Of a stretch of 64,000 nt of DNA, positions 8,813 through 17,669 are shown piece after piece; the first letter of the stretch is position 1; the number at the start of each line of letters is the position of its first letter. The notes beneath the pieces were generated by a model. It ran no database searches. It was not told where the DNA came from and was given only the letters and a program-made list of their open reading frames with translations. Where the stretch lies: contig JACKMZ010000001.1 in the NCBI GenBank assembly GCA_024235135.1, positions 62,001-126,000 of the forward strand, in the 5' to 3' direction. The stretch is from Gammaproteobacteria bacterium. Lineage in GTDB: Bacteria; Pseudomonadota; Gammaproteobacteria; Competibacterales; Competibacteraceae. Position numbers and translations under genes: made by a program.

Positions 8813-9784
8813 TCAATCCGGGAATACGCCAGTGGATAGGTAGCGGTCGCCGCGGTCGCAGACGATGGAAACGATCACGGCATTTTCGACTTCCACCGAC
8901 AGGCGCAATGCCGCGGCCAACGCACCGCCGGAGGAAATGCCGGCGAAAATGCCCTCTTCGCGGGCCAGCCGACGGGTCGTTTCCTCGGCTTCGTCCTGGG
9001 TGACATCCATGATGCGGTCCACCCGCTCGGGTTCGAAGATCTTCGGCAGATATTCCGAGGGCCAGCGGCGGATTCCGGGAATATTGGAGTCTCCGGCCGG
9101 TTGCACGCCGACGATTTGAATGGCGGGGTTCTTCCCTTTCAGATAGCGAGAAGCCCCCATGATGGTGCCCGTGGTGCCCATGGAACTGATGAAGTGCGTC
9201 ACTCGGCCCTGGGTATCGCGCCAGATCTCCGGCCCGGTGGTTTCGTAATGCATCAGCGGATTATCGGGATTGGCGAATTGATCCAGCACCTTGCCGCGCC
9301 CTTCGCGTTCCATTTGAGCGGCCAGGTCGCGTGCGCCTTCCATGCCGTCATCCTGGCTCACCAGCACGATCTGCGCCCCGAAGGCGCGCATGGACGCGCG
9401 CCGTTCGGCGCTCATGTGGGCCGGCATGATGAGGACCATGCGATAGCCCTTGAGGGCGGCGGCCATGGCCAGGGCGATGCCGGTATTGCCGCTGGTGGCT
9501 TCGATCAGGGTGTCGCCCGGCCGAATATCCCCCCGCGCTTCGGCGTGCTGGATCATGCTGAGTGCGGGGCGGTCCTTGACTGAGCCGGCGGGATTGTTCC
9601 CCTCCAGCTTGGCCAGGATGAGATTGCTGGTCTGGCCGGGTAGCCGCTGCAGACGAACCAGGGGGGTATTGCCGACGAAATCTTCGATGGTGGGGAAGCG
9701 CGGCGTTTCCGCCGCGGGACTCGCGCCGACCCCGGAATCCGCCTTGGCGGCATGCGTGTCAGGAACCGATTTGGCTATACCCAT
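8813..9784 (-). CDS. cysM: Cysteine synthase B (O-acetylserine sulfhydrylase)
   Basis: A PLP enzyme making cysteine from O-acetylserine with sulfide or thiosulfate. It carries the PLP lysine in NNPAGSVKDRP (Lys70), the phosphate-binding SGNTG loop (98-102), and the CysM-type blocks SSMGTTGTIMG and GIFAGISSGGALAA. The start at 9784 gives 323 residues, about 30 longer than E. coli CysM at the N-terminus (a Ser/Ala-rich tail before FPTIEDFVGNTP). The frame stays open far upstream, but that part is the antisense-type frame of ygfZ and is not coding. It follows ygfZ with a 17-base gap. Confidence 0.93.
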   Translation of the reverse strand: MGIAKSVPDTHAAKADSGVGASPAAETPRFPTIEDFVGNTPLVRLQRLPGQTSNLILAKLEGNNPAGSVKDRPALSMIQHAEARGDIRPGDTLIEATSGNTGIALAMAAALKGYRMVLIMPAHMSAERRASMRAFGAQIVLVSQDDGMEGARDLAAQMEREGRGKVLDQFANPDNPLMHYETTGPEIWRDTQGRVTHFISSMGTTGTIMGASRYLKGKNPAIQIVGVQPAGDSNIPGIRRWPSEYLPKIFEPERVDRIMDVTQDEAEETTRRLAREEGIFAGISSGGALAAALRLSVEVENAVIVSIVCDRGDRYLSTGVFPD

Positions 9785-9801
9785 GCTGTTCTCCAATGTT
9801 G

Positions 9802-10848
9802 TCAGGCGGCGGTCTCTTCGAAGGGATAGGGGAGGGGCAGAATATCCAGAGTGGGTCCCTGGGCGTCCCGCAGACACACCGCTCCGGCTTCCACCCCGTC
9901 GATCATCGCGACCGCCAGCACTTCGTGACCGCCTTCGGGATGGCGGCAAGCATCGGCGATCTTGCCGATTTCCCCAAGCGTCGCGGAGAAAACCGCGTCG
10001 CCCGGCGCGGGGGCCGGCTCGGATTGAACGCGCGCCCGATACATGCGGCGCTTGGCTTTGCCTAGATAACGGGTGCGGGCCACGATTTCCTGGCCGGTGT
10101 AGCATCCTTTCTGGAAGTTGATGCCCTGCAAGAGTTGCAGATTGGCCATTTGCGGCACGAACGCCTCGGCGGTGGCGTCGTAGATGGTCGGAATGCCCGC
10201 CTCGATGTCCAGGAGTCGCCAAGCGGCCGGACCCGCGTACGTCCCCCGCCCGGCCCATTCCGTCCACAATCGCTGACAGGCTGGCGCTTCGCCATACAAC
10301 TCGAAACGGACATGACCGTCCGCCGACGGAACCCGGATCACGGTAAGACCCTCGCTCTGAACGACGGCATCCACGGCGGCGGGCGCATCGCCCAGCACAC
10401 TGCGGAGCCAGTCGCTGGCTCGCGGCCCGGCAAGACCCAAGGCCACTTCCTCGTCGCTGGCGTCGGCGAACGTCACTTTGGCGCGCAGCACGTAGAGGCG
10501 TAGCCGTTTCAGCAGGGCTTCCACCCGTTCCCGTGGCAACCGCAAAAAATAACCCTCGCCACGCTGAAACAATCGGAAACAGGCCAGCAAACGCCCTTTG
10601 GGTGTGCAATAACCGCTGAGTTGGCTGTGCTCGGGGGTTACCCGACGCACGTCGTTGGTCAATTGTCCTTGCAGAAAGGATACGGCGTCGGCGCCTTCGG
10701 CACGGATCAACCCGTGGCCGGACAGCGCGCAAAGCACGTCGCCATCGAGGGCGGCGCGCAATTCGCGTTCCGGGTCGGCGAAATAGCCGGCGTCGGCGTT
10801 CGCCACGTACCCCGCTTGTTCAAGAAAAGTTCGCCACGTCGTACTCAT
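9802..10848 (-). CDS. ygfZ: Folate-binding tRNA-modifying protein YgfZ
   Basis: A GcvT-like tetrahydrofolate-binding protein of 348 residues. The hallmark KGCYTGQE lies at residues 247-254 with the conserved cysteine that supports maturation of certain Fe-S enzymes such as MiaB. The N-terminal blocks FLQGQLTNDV and CTPKGRLLA are also typical. It is located near sdhCDAB, an Fe-S enzyme, which is a usual setting for ygfZ/sdhE in gammaproteobacteria. A small gap leads into cysM on the same strand. Confidence 0.93.
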   Translation of the reverse strand: MSTTWRTFLEQAGYVANADAGYFADPERELRAALDGDVLCALSGHGLIRAEGADAVSFLQGQLTNDVRRVTPEHSQLSGYCTPKGRLLACFRLFQRGEGYFLRLPRERVEALLKRLRLYVLRAKVTFADASDEEVALGLAGPRASDWLRSVLGDAPAAVDAVVQSEGLTVIRVPSADGHVRFELYGEAPACQRLWTEWAGRGTYAGPAAWRLLDIEAGIPTIYDATAEAFVPQMANLQLLQGINFQKGCYTGQEIVARTRYLGKAKRRMYRARVQSEPAPAPGDAVFSATLGEIGKIADACRHPEGGHEVLAVAMIDGVEAGAVCLRDAQGPTLDILPLPYPFEETAA

Positions 10849-11063
10849 GGAATGCTCTTGTGCCCAAATAGCGGAAAAACCTACTCGTTCGCTTCGTTGC
10901 GCCGGTTCGCCCTCGCCTGCATAATATTTTACTGGCGCTACGCCTACGCTCGCCAGGCAAGGCGGGCGAGCAACTTGCCATTATAGCGCCGAACCCTCTC
11001 CCGCACAGAACGTGCACTTGTGCGCTTTCCGCTAAGTCATCCTGCGACAACGAGTCGAGAAGC

Positions 11064-11237
11064 ATGAAAAAACACCCGCCCGTGCAGCAATTCCCTGAAA
11101 GCAATACCGAACCCGCGACACCGGTGACGCCCACCGAGGCGCCCCACGACCGACCCAAGGAGATCGGAGGACCCAAGGGCCTTGAACCGACTCGTTATGG
11201 CGATTGGGAAAAGGGCGGGCGTTGCATTGATTTCTAG
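11064..11237 (+). CDS. Very small succinate dehydrogenase assembly factor 4-like protein (DUF1674)
   Basis: A 57-residue reading frame with the complete C-terminal signature of the DUF1674/SDHAF4 family: KEIGGPKGLEPTRYGDWEKG followed by GRCIDF and the stop. The N-terminal half is a low-complexity Pro/Thr-rich tail. SDHAF4 helps the flavinylated SdhA subunit join SdhB and protects the free flavoprotein. The gene lies 88 bases upstream of sdhC on the same strand, exactly the context expected. Its start (ATG at 11064) is preceded by GAGTCGAGAAGC. Confidence is high because the motif is nearly identical to the family consensus. Confidence 0.85.
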   Translation: MKKHPPVQQFPESNTEPATPVTPTEAPHDRPKEIGGPKGLEPTRYGDWEKGGRCIDF

Positions 11238-11325
11238 GGCAAATTTCGCACGGCAATTAAATGCTAAGATGACGAGACAATCAGAATGCGTTTTCACCCT
11301 ATCGCTGACGACGAGGTAAGCCTTC

Positions 11326-11706
11326 ATGGTAACGGATAAACGGCCATTGTCGCCGCATTTACAGATTTACAAGCCGCAACTCACCTCGGTCCTATCCATC
11401 ACTCATCGCGCAACTGGCGTGGCGCTCGCCATAGGCACCCTGCTGTTGGTCTATTGGCTGGTATCCGCCGCCGCGGGTGAGGAGGCTTATCACCACGCAC
11501 AAATCGTGCTGGGGTCCATGCTGGGACAGTTTTTCCTGTTTCTTTGGACCTGGGCCTTGTTTTACCACTTGAGCAACGGTATTCGCCATTTGTTCTGGGA
11601 CGCCGGCTACGGTTTCGACCTGGAAACGGCGTACCGATCGGGCCGTTGGGTTATTTGGACGCCCGTGATCCTGACCATGTTGGTCTGGATTGTCGTGGCT
11701 GGCTAG
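11326..11706 (+). CDS. sdhC: Succinate dehydrogenase cytochrome b556 subunit
   Basis: Membrane subunit of complex II, 126 residues with three transmembrane helices. The N-terminal block RPLSPHLQIYKPQLTSVLSI and THRATG form part of the quinone site, and the haem-ligand histidine is in FYHLSNGIRHLFWDAG. It opens the sdhCDAB operon, with sdhD starting 14 bases after its stop. Confidence 0.95.
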   Translation: MVTDKRPLSPHLQIYKPQLTSVLSITHRATGVALAIGTLLLVYWLVSAAAGEEAYHHAQIVLGSMLGQFFLFLWTWALFYHLSNGIRHLFWDAGYGFDLETAYRSGRWVIWTPVILTMLVWIVVAG

Positions 11707-11720
11707 AGGAGAAGTCGCTG

Positions 11721-12110
11721 ATGAGTTTACGTACACCCCTGAGCCGCGCGCGCGGTCTGGGTTCCGCCAAGGAGGGGACGCACCACTGGTGGATGCAACG
11801 CGTCACCGCCGTGGCCTTGATCCCGCTGTCGCTGTGGTTCGTGATTACCCTGATGACCGTGGTGGGCGAGGAGCATGCCAAGGTGGTCGCCTGGATTGCC
11901 CATCCTTTCAACGCCGTCCTGCTGATCGCTTTCCTGTTCGCCACGTTTTACCACGCTTCATTGGGTCTGCAGGTGGTCATCGAGGATTACCTGCACGAGG
12001 AAGCGACCAAGATCGGTCTGCTGCTGTTCATGAAGTTCGCCATGGTGCTGCTGGGAGCCTTCGCTATTCTGGCCGTTCTGCGCATCGCTATCGGAGGCGC
12101 TCATGTCTGA
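11721..12110 (+). CDS. sdhD: Succinate dehydrogenase hydrophobic membrane anchor subunit
   Basis: The second membrane subunit of complex II, 129 residues from the ATG at 11721, preceded by AGGAGAAG. It has three transmembrane helices; [19 protein letters not shown] holds the haem histidine and the Asp-Tyr pair near the ubiquinone site. A longer upstream frame exists but it overlaps sdhC and has no family similarity. Its end overlaps the start of sdhA by eight bases, indicating translational coupling. Confidence 0.93.
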   Translation: MSLRTPLSRARGLGSAKEGTHHWWMQRVTAVALIPLSLWFVITLMTVVGEEHAKVVAWIAHPFNAVLLIAFLFATFYHASLGLQVVIEDYLHEEATKIGLLLFMKFAMVLLGAFAILAVLRIAIGGAHV

Positions 12111-13893
12111 TTCCTACAAGCTCATCAATCATGCCTACGATGTGATCGTGGTGGGCGCCGGCGGCGCGGGGTTGCGCGCCACTTTCGGCATGGCCGCCAA
12201 GGGGCTGAAAACAGCCTGCATCACCAAGGTATTCCCGACGCGCAGCCATACTGTCGCGGCCCAAGGCGGCATCTCCGCCGCGCTCGGCAACATGGGACCG
12301 GATCGCTGGGAATGGCATATGTACGATACCGTCAAGGGTTCGGACTGGCTGGGCGACCAGGACGCGATCGAATACATGTGCCGAGAAGCGATACCCGCCA
12401 TCATCGAACTGGAACATTACGGCGTGCCGTTCTCGCGTACCGAGGAAGGGAAGATTTACCAACGTCCCTTCGGCGGCATGACCACCAATTTCGGCGAAGG
12501 GACGGCGCAACGCACCTGCGCCGCCGCCGACCGCACCGGCCATGCCATGCTGCACACCCTCTATCAGCAATCGCTGAAGCATGACGCGGAGTTCTTCATC
12601 GAATACTTCGCCTTGGACCTGATCATGGACGATGACGGCGCTTGCCGGGGCGTGGTGGCCTGGAATCTCGCCGACGGCACCTTGCATACCTTCCAAGCCC
12701 ACATGGTGGTGCTCGCTACGGGTGGTTACGGACGCACCTTCTTTTCCTGCACCTCCGCGCACACCTGTACCGGCGACGGCGCCGGTCTGGCCTTGCGCGC
12801 CGGCCTGCCCTTGCAGGACATGGAGTTCGTGCAGTTCCATCCCACCGGCATTTACGGCGCCGGCTGCCTGATTACCGAAGGCGTGCGCGGCGAAGGCGGA
12901 TATCTGACCAACTCGAAGGGCGAACGCTTCATGGAACGGTATGCGCCGAACGCCAAGGATCTCGCCTCCCGCGACGTGGTCAGCCGGTCCATGACCATCG
13001 AGATACGCGAGGGACGCGGCGTGGGGGGAATGCAGGATCATATCCATCTGCATCTCGAACACCTGGGTCCGGAAGTGATTCACGAGCGGTTGCCGGGCAT
13101 CGCTGAAACGGCGAAGATTTTCGCCAATGTGGATGTCACCAAGGAACCCATCCCGGTGTTGCCCACCGTCCACTACAACATGGGCGGCGTGCCCACCAAC
13201 TATCACGGCGAAGTGGTCACCCTGAAAAACGGCAATCCGGACACCGTGGTGCCGGGCTTGATGGCCATCGGCGAAGCGGCTTGCGTATCGGTGCACGGAG
13301 CCAACCGTCTGGGCTCGAACTCCTTGCTCGATCTGGTCGTGTTCGGCCGGGCCGCGGCCAACCGCTGCGCGGAACTGCTCAAGCCCAATCAGCCGGCCAA
13401 GCCGTTGCCCGCCAACGCGCTGGACAAGGTGCTCGCTCACTTCGACAAGATGCGTTACTCGAAGGGGGGCACTCCCACGGCCAAATTGCGCCTCAAGATG
13501 CAACGCGATATGCAGAACCACGCGGCCGTGTTCCGGGAAGAGCAATCGCTGGCCGAAGGCGTGAAACTGATGCGGGAGAATTATCAAGCCTTCGCCGACA
13601 TTCAGGTGACTGACCGCAGCCTGGTTTGGAACTCCGATCTGGTGGAAACCCTGGAGTTGGAGAATCTGCTCGGTTGCGCCGTCGCGACCGTCGAGTCGGC
13701 GCTCAATCGCAAGGAGAGCCGTGGGGCCCACGCGCGCGAAGACTATCCCGACCGCGACGACACGAACTGGATGAAGCATACCGTGTGTTGGCTGGACGAG
13801 AAGGGCAAAACCAACATCGACTACCGGCCGGTTCACACCTATACCCTGACGGACGAAGTCGAATACATCAAGCCCAAGAAGCGCGTTTACTAA
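12103..13893 (+). CDS. sdhA: Succinate dehydrogenase flavoprotein subunit
   Basis: The catalytic FAD subunit, 596 residues. It shows the dinucleotide site [11 protein letters not shown] near the N-terminus, the FAD-attaching histidine in [10 protein letters not shown], the substrate-site blocks [11 protein letters not shown] and SRDVVSR, and [20 protein letters not shown]. The length and C-terminal [10 protein letters not shown] match proteobacterial SdhA. It oxidises succinate to fumarate and passes electrons to SdhB. The large antisense frame on this stretch is a codon-bias shadow. Confidence 0.97.
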   Translation: MSDSYKLINHAYDVIVVGAGGAGLRATFGMAAKGLKTACITKVFPTRSHTVAAQGGISAALGNMGPDRWEWHMYDTVKGSDWLGDQDAIEYMCREAIPAIIELEHYGVPFSRTEEGKIYQRPFGGMTTNFGEGTAQRTCAAADRTGHAMLHTLYQQSLKHDAEFFIEYFALDLIMDDDGACRGVVAWNLADGTLHTFQAHMVVLATGGYGRTFFSCTSAHTCTGDGAGLALRAGLPLQDMEFVQFHPTGIYGAGCLITEGVRGEGGYLTNSKGERFMERYAPNAKDLASRDVVSRSMTIEIREGRGVGGMQDHIHLHLEHLGPEVIHERLPGIAETAKIFANVDVTKEPIPVLPTVHYNMGGVPTNYHGEVVTLKNGNPDTVVPGLMAIGEAACVSVHGANRLGSNSLLDLVVFGRAAANRCAELLKPNQPAKPLPANALDKVLAHFDKMRYSKGGTPTAKLRLKMQRDMQNHAAVFREEQSLAEGVKLMRENYQAFADIQVTDRSLVWNSDLVETLELENLLGCAVATVESALNRKESRGAHAREDYPDRDDTNWMKHTVCWLDEKGKTNIDYRPVHTYTLTDEVEYIKPKKRVY

Positions 13894-13903
13894 AGGTGAC
13901 ACC

Positions 13904-14680
13904 ATGGCAGAGTTCAGACTTCCGGCCAATTCCATCGTCGGCAAGGGCAAGACGCACTATGCCGCAGAGAATGCCAAGAACACCCGGACCTTTCAGGTCT
14001 ATCGCTGGGACCCGGATTCCGGGGAAAATCCGCGCATGGACAGCTACGAGATCGATTTGGACAACTGCGGTCCGATGGTGTTGGACGCGCTGATCAAGAT
14101 CAAGAATGAAATCGACCCCAGCCTGACTTTCCGGCGTTCCTGCCGGGAAGGCATTTGTGGGTCTTGCGCCATGAACATCGGCGGCACCAATACGTTGGCC
14201 TGCACCAAGGCCATCGCGGACATTCCGGGGGAGATGAAAATCTATCCGCTGCCGCATATGCCGGTGGTCAAGGATCTGGTGCCCGACCTGACGCATTTCT
14301 ATGCCCAGTACGCTTCGATCAAGCCCTGGATGCAAACGCAAACGCCCGCGCCGACCCGCGAGCGGCTGCAATCCAAGGAAGACCGCGCCAAGCTGGATGG
14401 CCTGTATGAATGCATTCTGTGCGCGTGTTGCTCCACCAGTTGTCCGAGCTATTGGTGGAACAGCGATCGTTATCTGGGACCGGCGATTCTGTTGCAGGCC
14501 TATCGTTGGATCGTGGACAGCCGCGACGAGTACTCCGGCGAGCGGCTGGACGCCCTGGAAGATCCGTTCCGGTTGTACCGTTGTCACACGATTATGAACT
14601 GCACCAAGACCTGTCCCAAGAGCCTCAATCCGGCCAAAGCCATCGCCGAAATCAAGAAAAAGATGGTGGAGCGCCGCTGA
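13904..14680 (+). CDS. sdhB: Succinate dehydrogenase iron-sulfur subunit
   Basis: Electron-transfer subunit of complex II, 258 residues. All cluster motifs are seen: 2Fe-2S in [12 protein letters not shown] with the later Cys in LACTKA, 4Fe-4S in [12 protein letters not shown], and 3Fe-4S completed by [17 protein letters not shown]. It starts 10 bases after sdhA. The N-terminal stretch (about 25 residues before TFQVYRW) is slightly longer than in E. coli, as is usual in non-enteric species. Confidence 0.97.
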   Translation: MAEFRLPANSIVGKGKTHYAAENAKNTRTFQVYRWDPDSGENPRMDSYEIDLDNCGPMVLDALIKIKNEIDPSLTFRRSCREGICGSCAMNIGGTNTLACTKAIADIPGEMKIYPLPHMPVVKDLVPDLTHFYAQYASIKPWMQTQTPAPTRERLQSKEDRAKLDGLYECILCACCSTSCPSYWWNSDRYLGPAILLQAYRWIVDSRDEYSGERLDALEDPFRLYRCHTIMNCTKTCPKSLNPAKAIAEIKKKMVERR

Positions 14681-14696
14681 TCGGGTTTACAGGAAT

Positions 14697-14728
14697 GCCT
14701 GACCCGTTCCTAGCCGATCGGGTCAGGC
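14697..14728 (+). terminator. Hairpin between sdhB and sdhE
   Basis: A perfect 10-base stem (GCCTGACCCG with CGGGTCAGGC) closing a 12-base loop begins 16 bases after the sdhB stop. No U-run follows directly, though TTTT occurs 16 bases later. It may be a 3'-end or a processing/attenuation hairpin that lowers sdhE-ygfX expression relative to sdhCDAB. Confidence 0.45.
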
Positions 14729-14806
14729 GCCTGGGAGTAGGCTTTTCGCCATGAAGTTTCGGCCGGCTGGGAAAGTCGGGGTCGTTGTCAAACGGGAGGC
14801 AGGTCG

Positions 14807-15049
14807 ATGTCCGAACGGGCCAAATTGCGCTGGCGATGCCGGCGGGGGATGAAAGAACTGGATGTGGTGTTGCTGGCCTATCTGGAGCGGCGTTACGATC
14901 AGGCCCCGGCGGACGAACAGCAGTGTTTCGCCGCGCTTTTGGATCGGCAGGACCCTCAACTATTGTCCTATCTGCTAGGCCGCGAGGCCCCGACGGACGC
15001 GACGACGGCCCATGTCGTCGATTATTTGCGCAACATCCTTAACGCTTGA
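14807..15049 (+). CDS. sdhE: FAD assembly factor SdhE
   Basis: An 80-residue protein required for covalent flavinylation of SdhA. The conserved RGMKELD motif (the RGxxE signature that touches SdhA) is at residues 13-19, and the rest fits the five-helix YgfY fold. It lies 126 bases after sdhB behind a hairpin and overlaps the start of ygfX, the same pair seen in E. coli (ygfY-ygfX). Confidence 0.93.
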   Translation: MSERAKLRWRCRRGMKELDVVLLAYLERRYDQAPADEQQCFAALLDRQDPQLLSYLLGREAPTDATTAHVVDYLRNILNA

Positions 15050-15479
15050 TATTCGGCCTTCCCGGCGACTGCGGACGTTCCTGACGGGGAGTCATCTTTT
15101 GGCCGCCGTCAGCCTGGTCACCCTCACGATACCCTTGACCCTCAAGGGCTTGCTGCTGGCGCTGATCCTCGTCTCTTGGCGCTACCATCGCGGCGGCGTT
15201 GCGCAAGGCAGCCGCCGTTTCATCCGAACGCTCGATCTGCAATCCGACGGTAGCTGGAGCCTGGGCGATGGCGTCGGCTTAAAGCGAACGGCGTGGCTGA
15301 CCGGCTGTTACGTCCATCCGTCCATTGTGCTGCTCAATTTCTCGCTCACTCGCTGGACGCGGCGTTCCGTGATCCTATTGGCGGATTCCGCCGATCCAGA
15401 GTCGATCCGCCGATTACGGGTGCGGTTACGAACGGACCCGCATCTGTTCCCGGATACCGGGGAGCCGCCCGATCCGTAA
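15012..15479 (+). CDS. YgfX-like membrane protein
   Basis: A 155-residue protein with two hydrophobic segments near the N-terminus (about residues 27-50) followed by a soluble domain with LDLQSDGSWSL and RRSVILLADSADPESIRRLRVRL, the pattern of YgfX (cptA). It overlaps the 3' end of sdhE by 38 bases. YgfX has been described as a toxin acting on MreB/FtsZ paired with YgfY, but its constant pairing with sdhE suggests a membrane-linked role in complex II maturation. The ATG at 15012 is the only start codon in the N-terminal region. Confidence 0.75.
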   Translation: MSSIICATSLTLDIRPSRRLRTFLTGSHLLAAVSLVTLTIPLTLKGLLLALILVSWRYHRGGVAQGSRRFIRTLDLQSDGSWSLGDGVGLKRTAWLTGCYVHPSIVLLNFSLTRWTRRSVILLADSADPESIRRLRVRLRTDPHLFPDTGEPPDP

Positions 15480-16756
15480 GGCGTTTGGTTGGCCAGCGGA
15501 CCGGCCAAATCCTGAGTCAACCCGCTTGAGCACCTTGCCCGCCACGTTCCGTGGAAACGCCTCCATCAGATAGCCTTCCGCGTCCAGGTAACCGGCGTCG
15601 CCGGTGTGCATCCAACCATCCACCAACGCTTTGGCGGTCAAATCCGGGCGTTTGTAGTAGCCGGGCGTCATCAACGGACTGCGTCCGCAAATCTCGCCGA
15701 CCTCGCCTGGCTTACAATCGCGTCCCTGCTCGTCGAGGATGCGGATCTCCCAAAACGGCAAGGGCGCGCCGACCGATCCGGCCTTGCGCAGGGCGTCGTG
15801 CTTGTCGAGCACCGTGCCGCAGCCTTCGGTCAGGCTGTAAAGTTCGTAGAAGCGACCCGGCAACGACTCGTTCAGCCGTTTCTTGTGCTCCCCGTGCAAG
15901 GGGGCGCCGACGTTTTGCACCATTTCCAGCGATTCCATCGCCCGCGGGTCGAAGTGGGGGCTGTTCAATACCGCGACGATCTGCGTGGGCACCATGATGA
16001 TGTGGGTGACTTTCTCCCGCTCGATGTCGCGGATGACCGCCTCGGCGTCGAAGGCTGGGTGCAGCACGTAGGTGCCGCCGTAGAACATCCATGGCATCAG
16101 GTCGACCATCGCACCGTTGAATACGATGGAACCGGCGTGCAGCACCACGCTTTCCGGAGTCATCCGCCAGGCGGCGCCGAACAGGGCGCAGTACATGGCG
16201 CGCACGAAGTGGGTGTGCATGATGCCCTTGGGCGCCCCGGTGGTGCCGCTGGAATACATGATGCTGTACAGGTCGTCGTCCTGAAGACCGGCATCCGCCG
16301 GGTCGGTGTCCGGCGCTGGGGCGATGAAGGCCGAATAATCGCGAAAACCGGCGCGTTCGCCGCCGCCGACCAGTACGTAACGATCGGCCTGGATGGCGGG
16401 CAGATCGCCACGGATACGCGCGAAACAGTCCGCGAAACCGGCATCGGCCAGGACCAGCGCCGCGTCCGCATCGTTGAGCAGGGTGACCAGACCGCTGTCC
16501 TGCAATAACGGGCTGCACGGTAGATGACGAGGCCGGTCTTGGCCGCCGCCCAATAGGCGGCCATCATTTCCAGGCTGTTGGGCAGTACGGTCGCCAGTTT
16601 GTCGCCCTTGCGCAGGCCGCAGTCCAGCAGCGCGTTGGCCAGGCGGTTGACGTAGGCGTTGAGATCCCGGTAGGTAAGGCGCTGCGCGCCAATCACCAGA
16701 GCCGTATGATCGGGCCGGTAACGGGCATGGCGGGGCAGCAGCGAGCCGATGTTCAT
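15426..16756 (-). pseudogene. Acyl-CoA ligase (AMP-binding) broken by a frameshift and an internal deletion
   Basis: The frame starts at 16756 behind GGGAGG with MNIGSLLPRHARYRPDHTA and continues to AAKTGLVI near 16525, where one base is missing; the protein resumes in another frame as SPLLQDSGLVTLL. The adenylation motif YSSGTTGAPKG, LYSLTEGCGT and GWMHTGDAGYL are intact. Directly after DAEGYLM (near 15575) the sequence jumps to EAFPRNVAGKVLKR, so about 85 residues with the hinge and most of the C-terminal domain (usual DRxKDMI and GGENVYP blocks) are gone although frame is kept. The tail past KVLKRV matches no family sequence and overlaps ygfX. Two independent lesions make function unlikely unless the sequence has assembly errors. 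Confidence 0.85.
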
Positions 16757-16800
16757 GAGACCTCCCGATGGCGGGCCAGTGGCTGATTGGGCGGGTGGGC

Positions 16801-17664
16801 TCAGGCATGGCTGTGGCGCTTCTTGACGAGGAACCGATGCACGACCTGGGCGGCTTCTTCGGCGCGGGTGATCAGGAACAAATGGCCGCAGTCGAAGATG
16901 TGCAGTATGGAATCGGGCACCTGCCGCGCCATGAATTTGGCGTTGATCAAGGGGACGATGGGATCGTCCCGGCCGGCCAAGATCAGCGTGGGCTGCGTCA
17001 GCCGGTGCAACCAGTGCACGCTGGTCCAACCCCACAGGGCGAATATCTGCCAGAAATAGCCCCGTATGCCGCTGGACATGATATGGCTGACGTGGCGAGC
17101 CGCCGCTTCGGGGTCGTTGCGCAGGGAACCCCCGTAGATTTTCGGGGCGATGGCGGTCATGTAGGCGGGTTGCAGATAACGGCGCGGCGTCATCATCTTG
17201 AAAAACACCGTCGGCTTGCCGGGGACCATCATGGCTCCGGTCGCGGTGGCGGCCAGGATCAACCGATGGCAACGGCGCGGATAGGTTCGGGCGAACTCCT
17301 GAGCCAAGGCGCCGCCCCACGATACGCCCAGCACGTCCACCTGTTGATGGCCAAGGCGGTCCAGCATGCGCGCCACCAGCTTCGCCAGGCCCGCCATGCG
17401 ATACGGCAGCACCGGCGCCGGCGAGCCTCCGACGCCGGGCGCGTCGAAGGCGATGACCTGGATCTCCGGGTCCATTTTTTCGATGAACGGCGTCAACAGC
17501 TCCAGATTCGCGCCGATGCCGTTCATGATCAGCAAGGGAATACGGTTTCCCGTGCCGGGGCGTATGGCGACCCGCAATGGGGCGCCATATACATCGACCA
17601 TCTTGACCTGTTCGTCGCCGAACAGCTCGGGATCGTCCAATATGGTGTTGGCGTTACTGCGCAT
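16801..17664 (-). CDS. phaZ: Poly(3-hydroxyalkanoate) depolymerase-like alpha/beta hydrolase
   Basis: A 287-residue alpha/beta hydrolase resembling the intracellular depolymerase of medium-chain PHA producers. The nucleophile elbow GVSWGG (Ser), the acid in LAGRDDPIVP and the histidine in FDCGHLFLITRAEEAA form the triad; the oxyanion block is NGIGANLEL. The ATG at 17664 was preferred over the GTG nine bases upstream because GGTGA provides a ribosome site. It lies directly behind the broken phaC and before the broken acyl-CoA ligase in one run, so it would release hydroxyacids from stored polymer. The gene itself looks intact. Other lipases of this fold cannot be excluded. Confidence 0.8.
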   Translation of the reverse strand: MRSNANTILDDPELFGDEQVKMVDVYGAPLRVAIRPGTGNRIPLLIMNGIGANLELLTPFIEKMDPEIQVIAFDAPGVGGSPAPVLPYRMAGLAKLVARMLDRLGHQQVDVLGVSWGGALAQEFARTYPRRCHRLILAATATGAMMVPGKPTVFFKMMTPRRYLQPAYMTAIAPKIYGGSLRNDPEAAARHVSHIMSSGIRGYFWQIFALWGWTSVHWLHRLTQPTLILAGRDDPIVPLINAKFMARQVPDSILHIFDCGHLFLITRAEEAAQVVHRFLVKKRHSHA

Positions 17665-17669
17665 GGTGA

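Noticed and set aside
8813..10732. One 639-residue minus-strand frame covering cysM and most of ygfZ
   Set aside because: Only the part from 9784 is CysM; the rest is a shadow frame of the ygfZ gene with Arg/Ser-rich nonsense sequence.
10860..11000. Short frame in the gap before the SDHAF4 gene
   Set aside because: No conserved sequence and no start site; read as non-coding.
11544..12110. Longer start for sdhD at 11544
   Set aside because: It would overlap sdhC by more than 150 bases; the family starts at 11721 with a good ribosome site.
12088..13950. 620-residue frame antisense to sdhA
   Set aside because: Covers a perfectly conserved sdhA on the other strand; His/Gly/Val-rich content is typical of an antisense shadow in GC-rich DNA.
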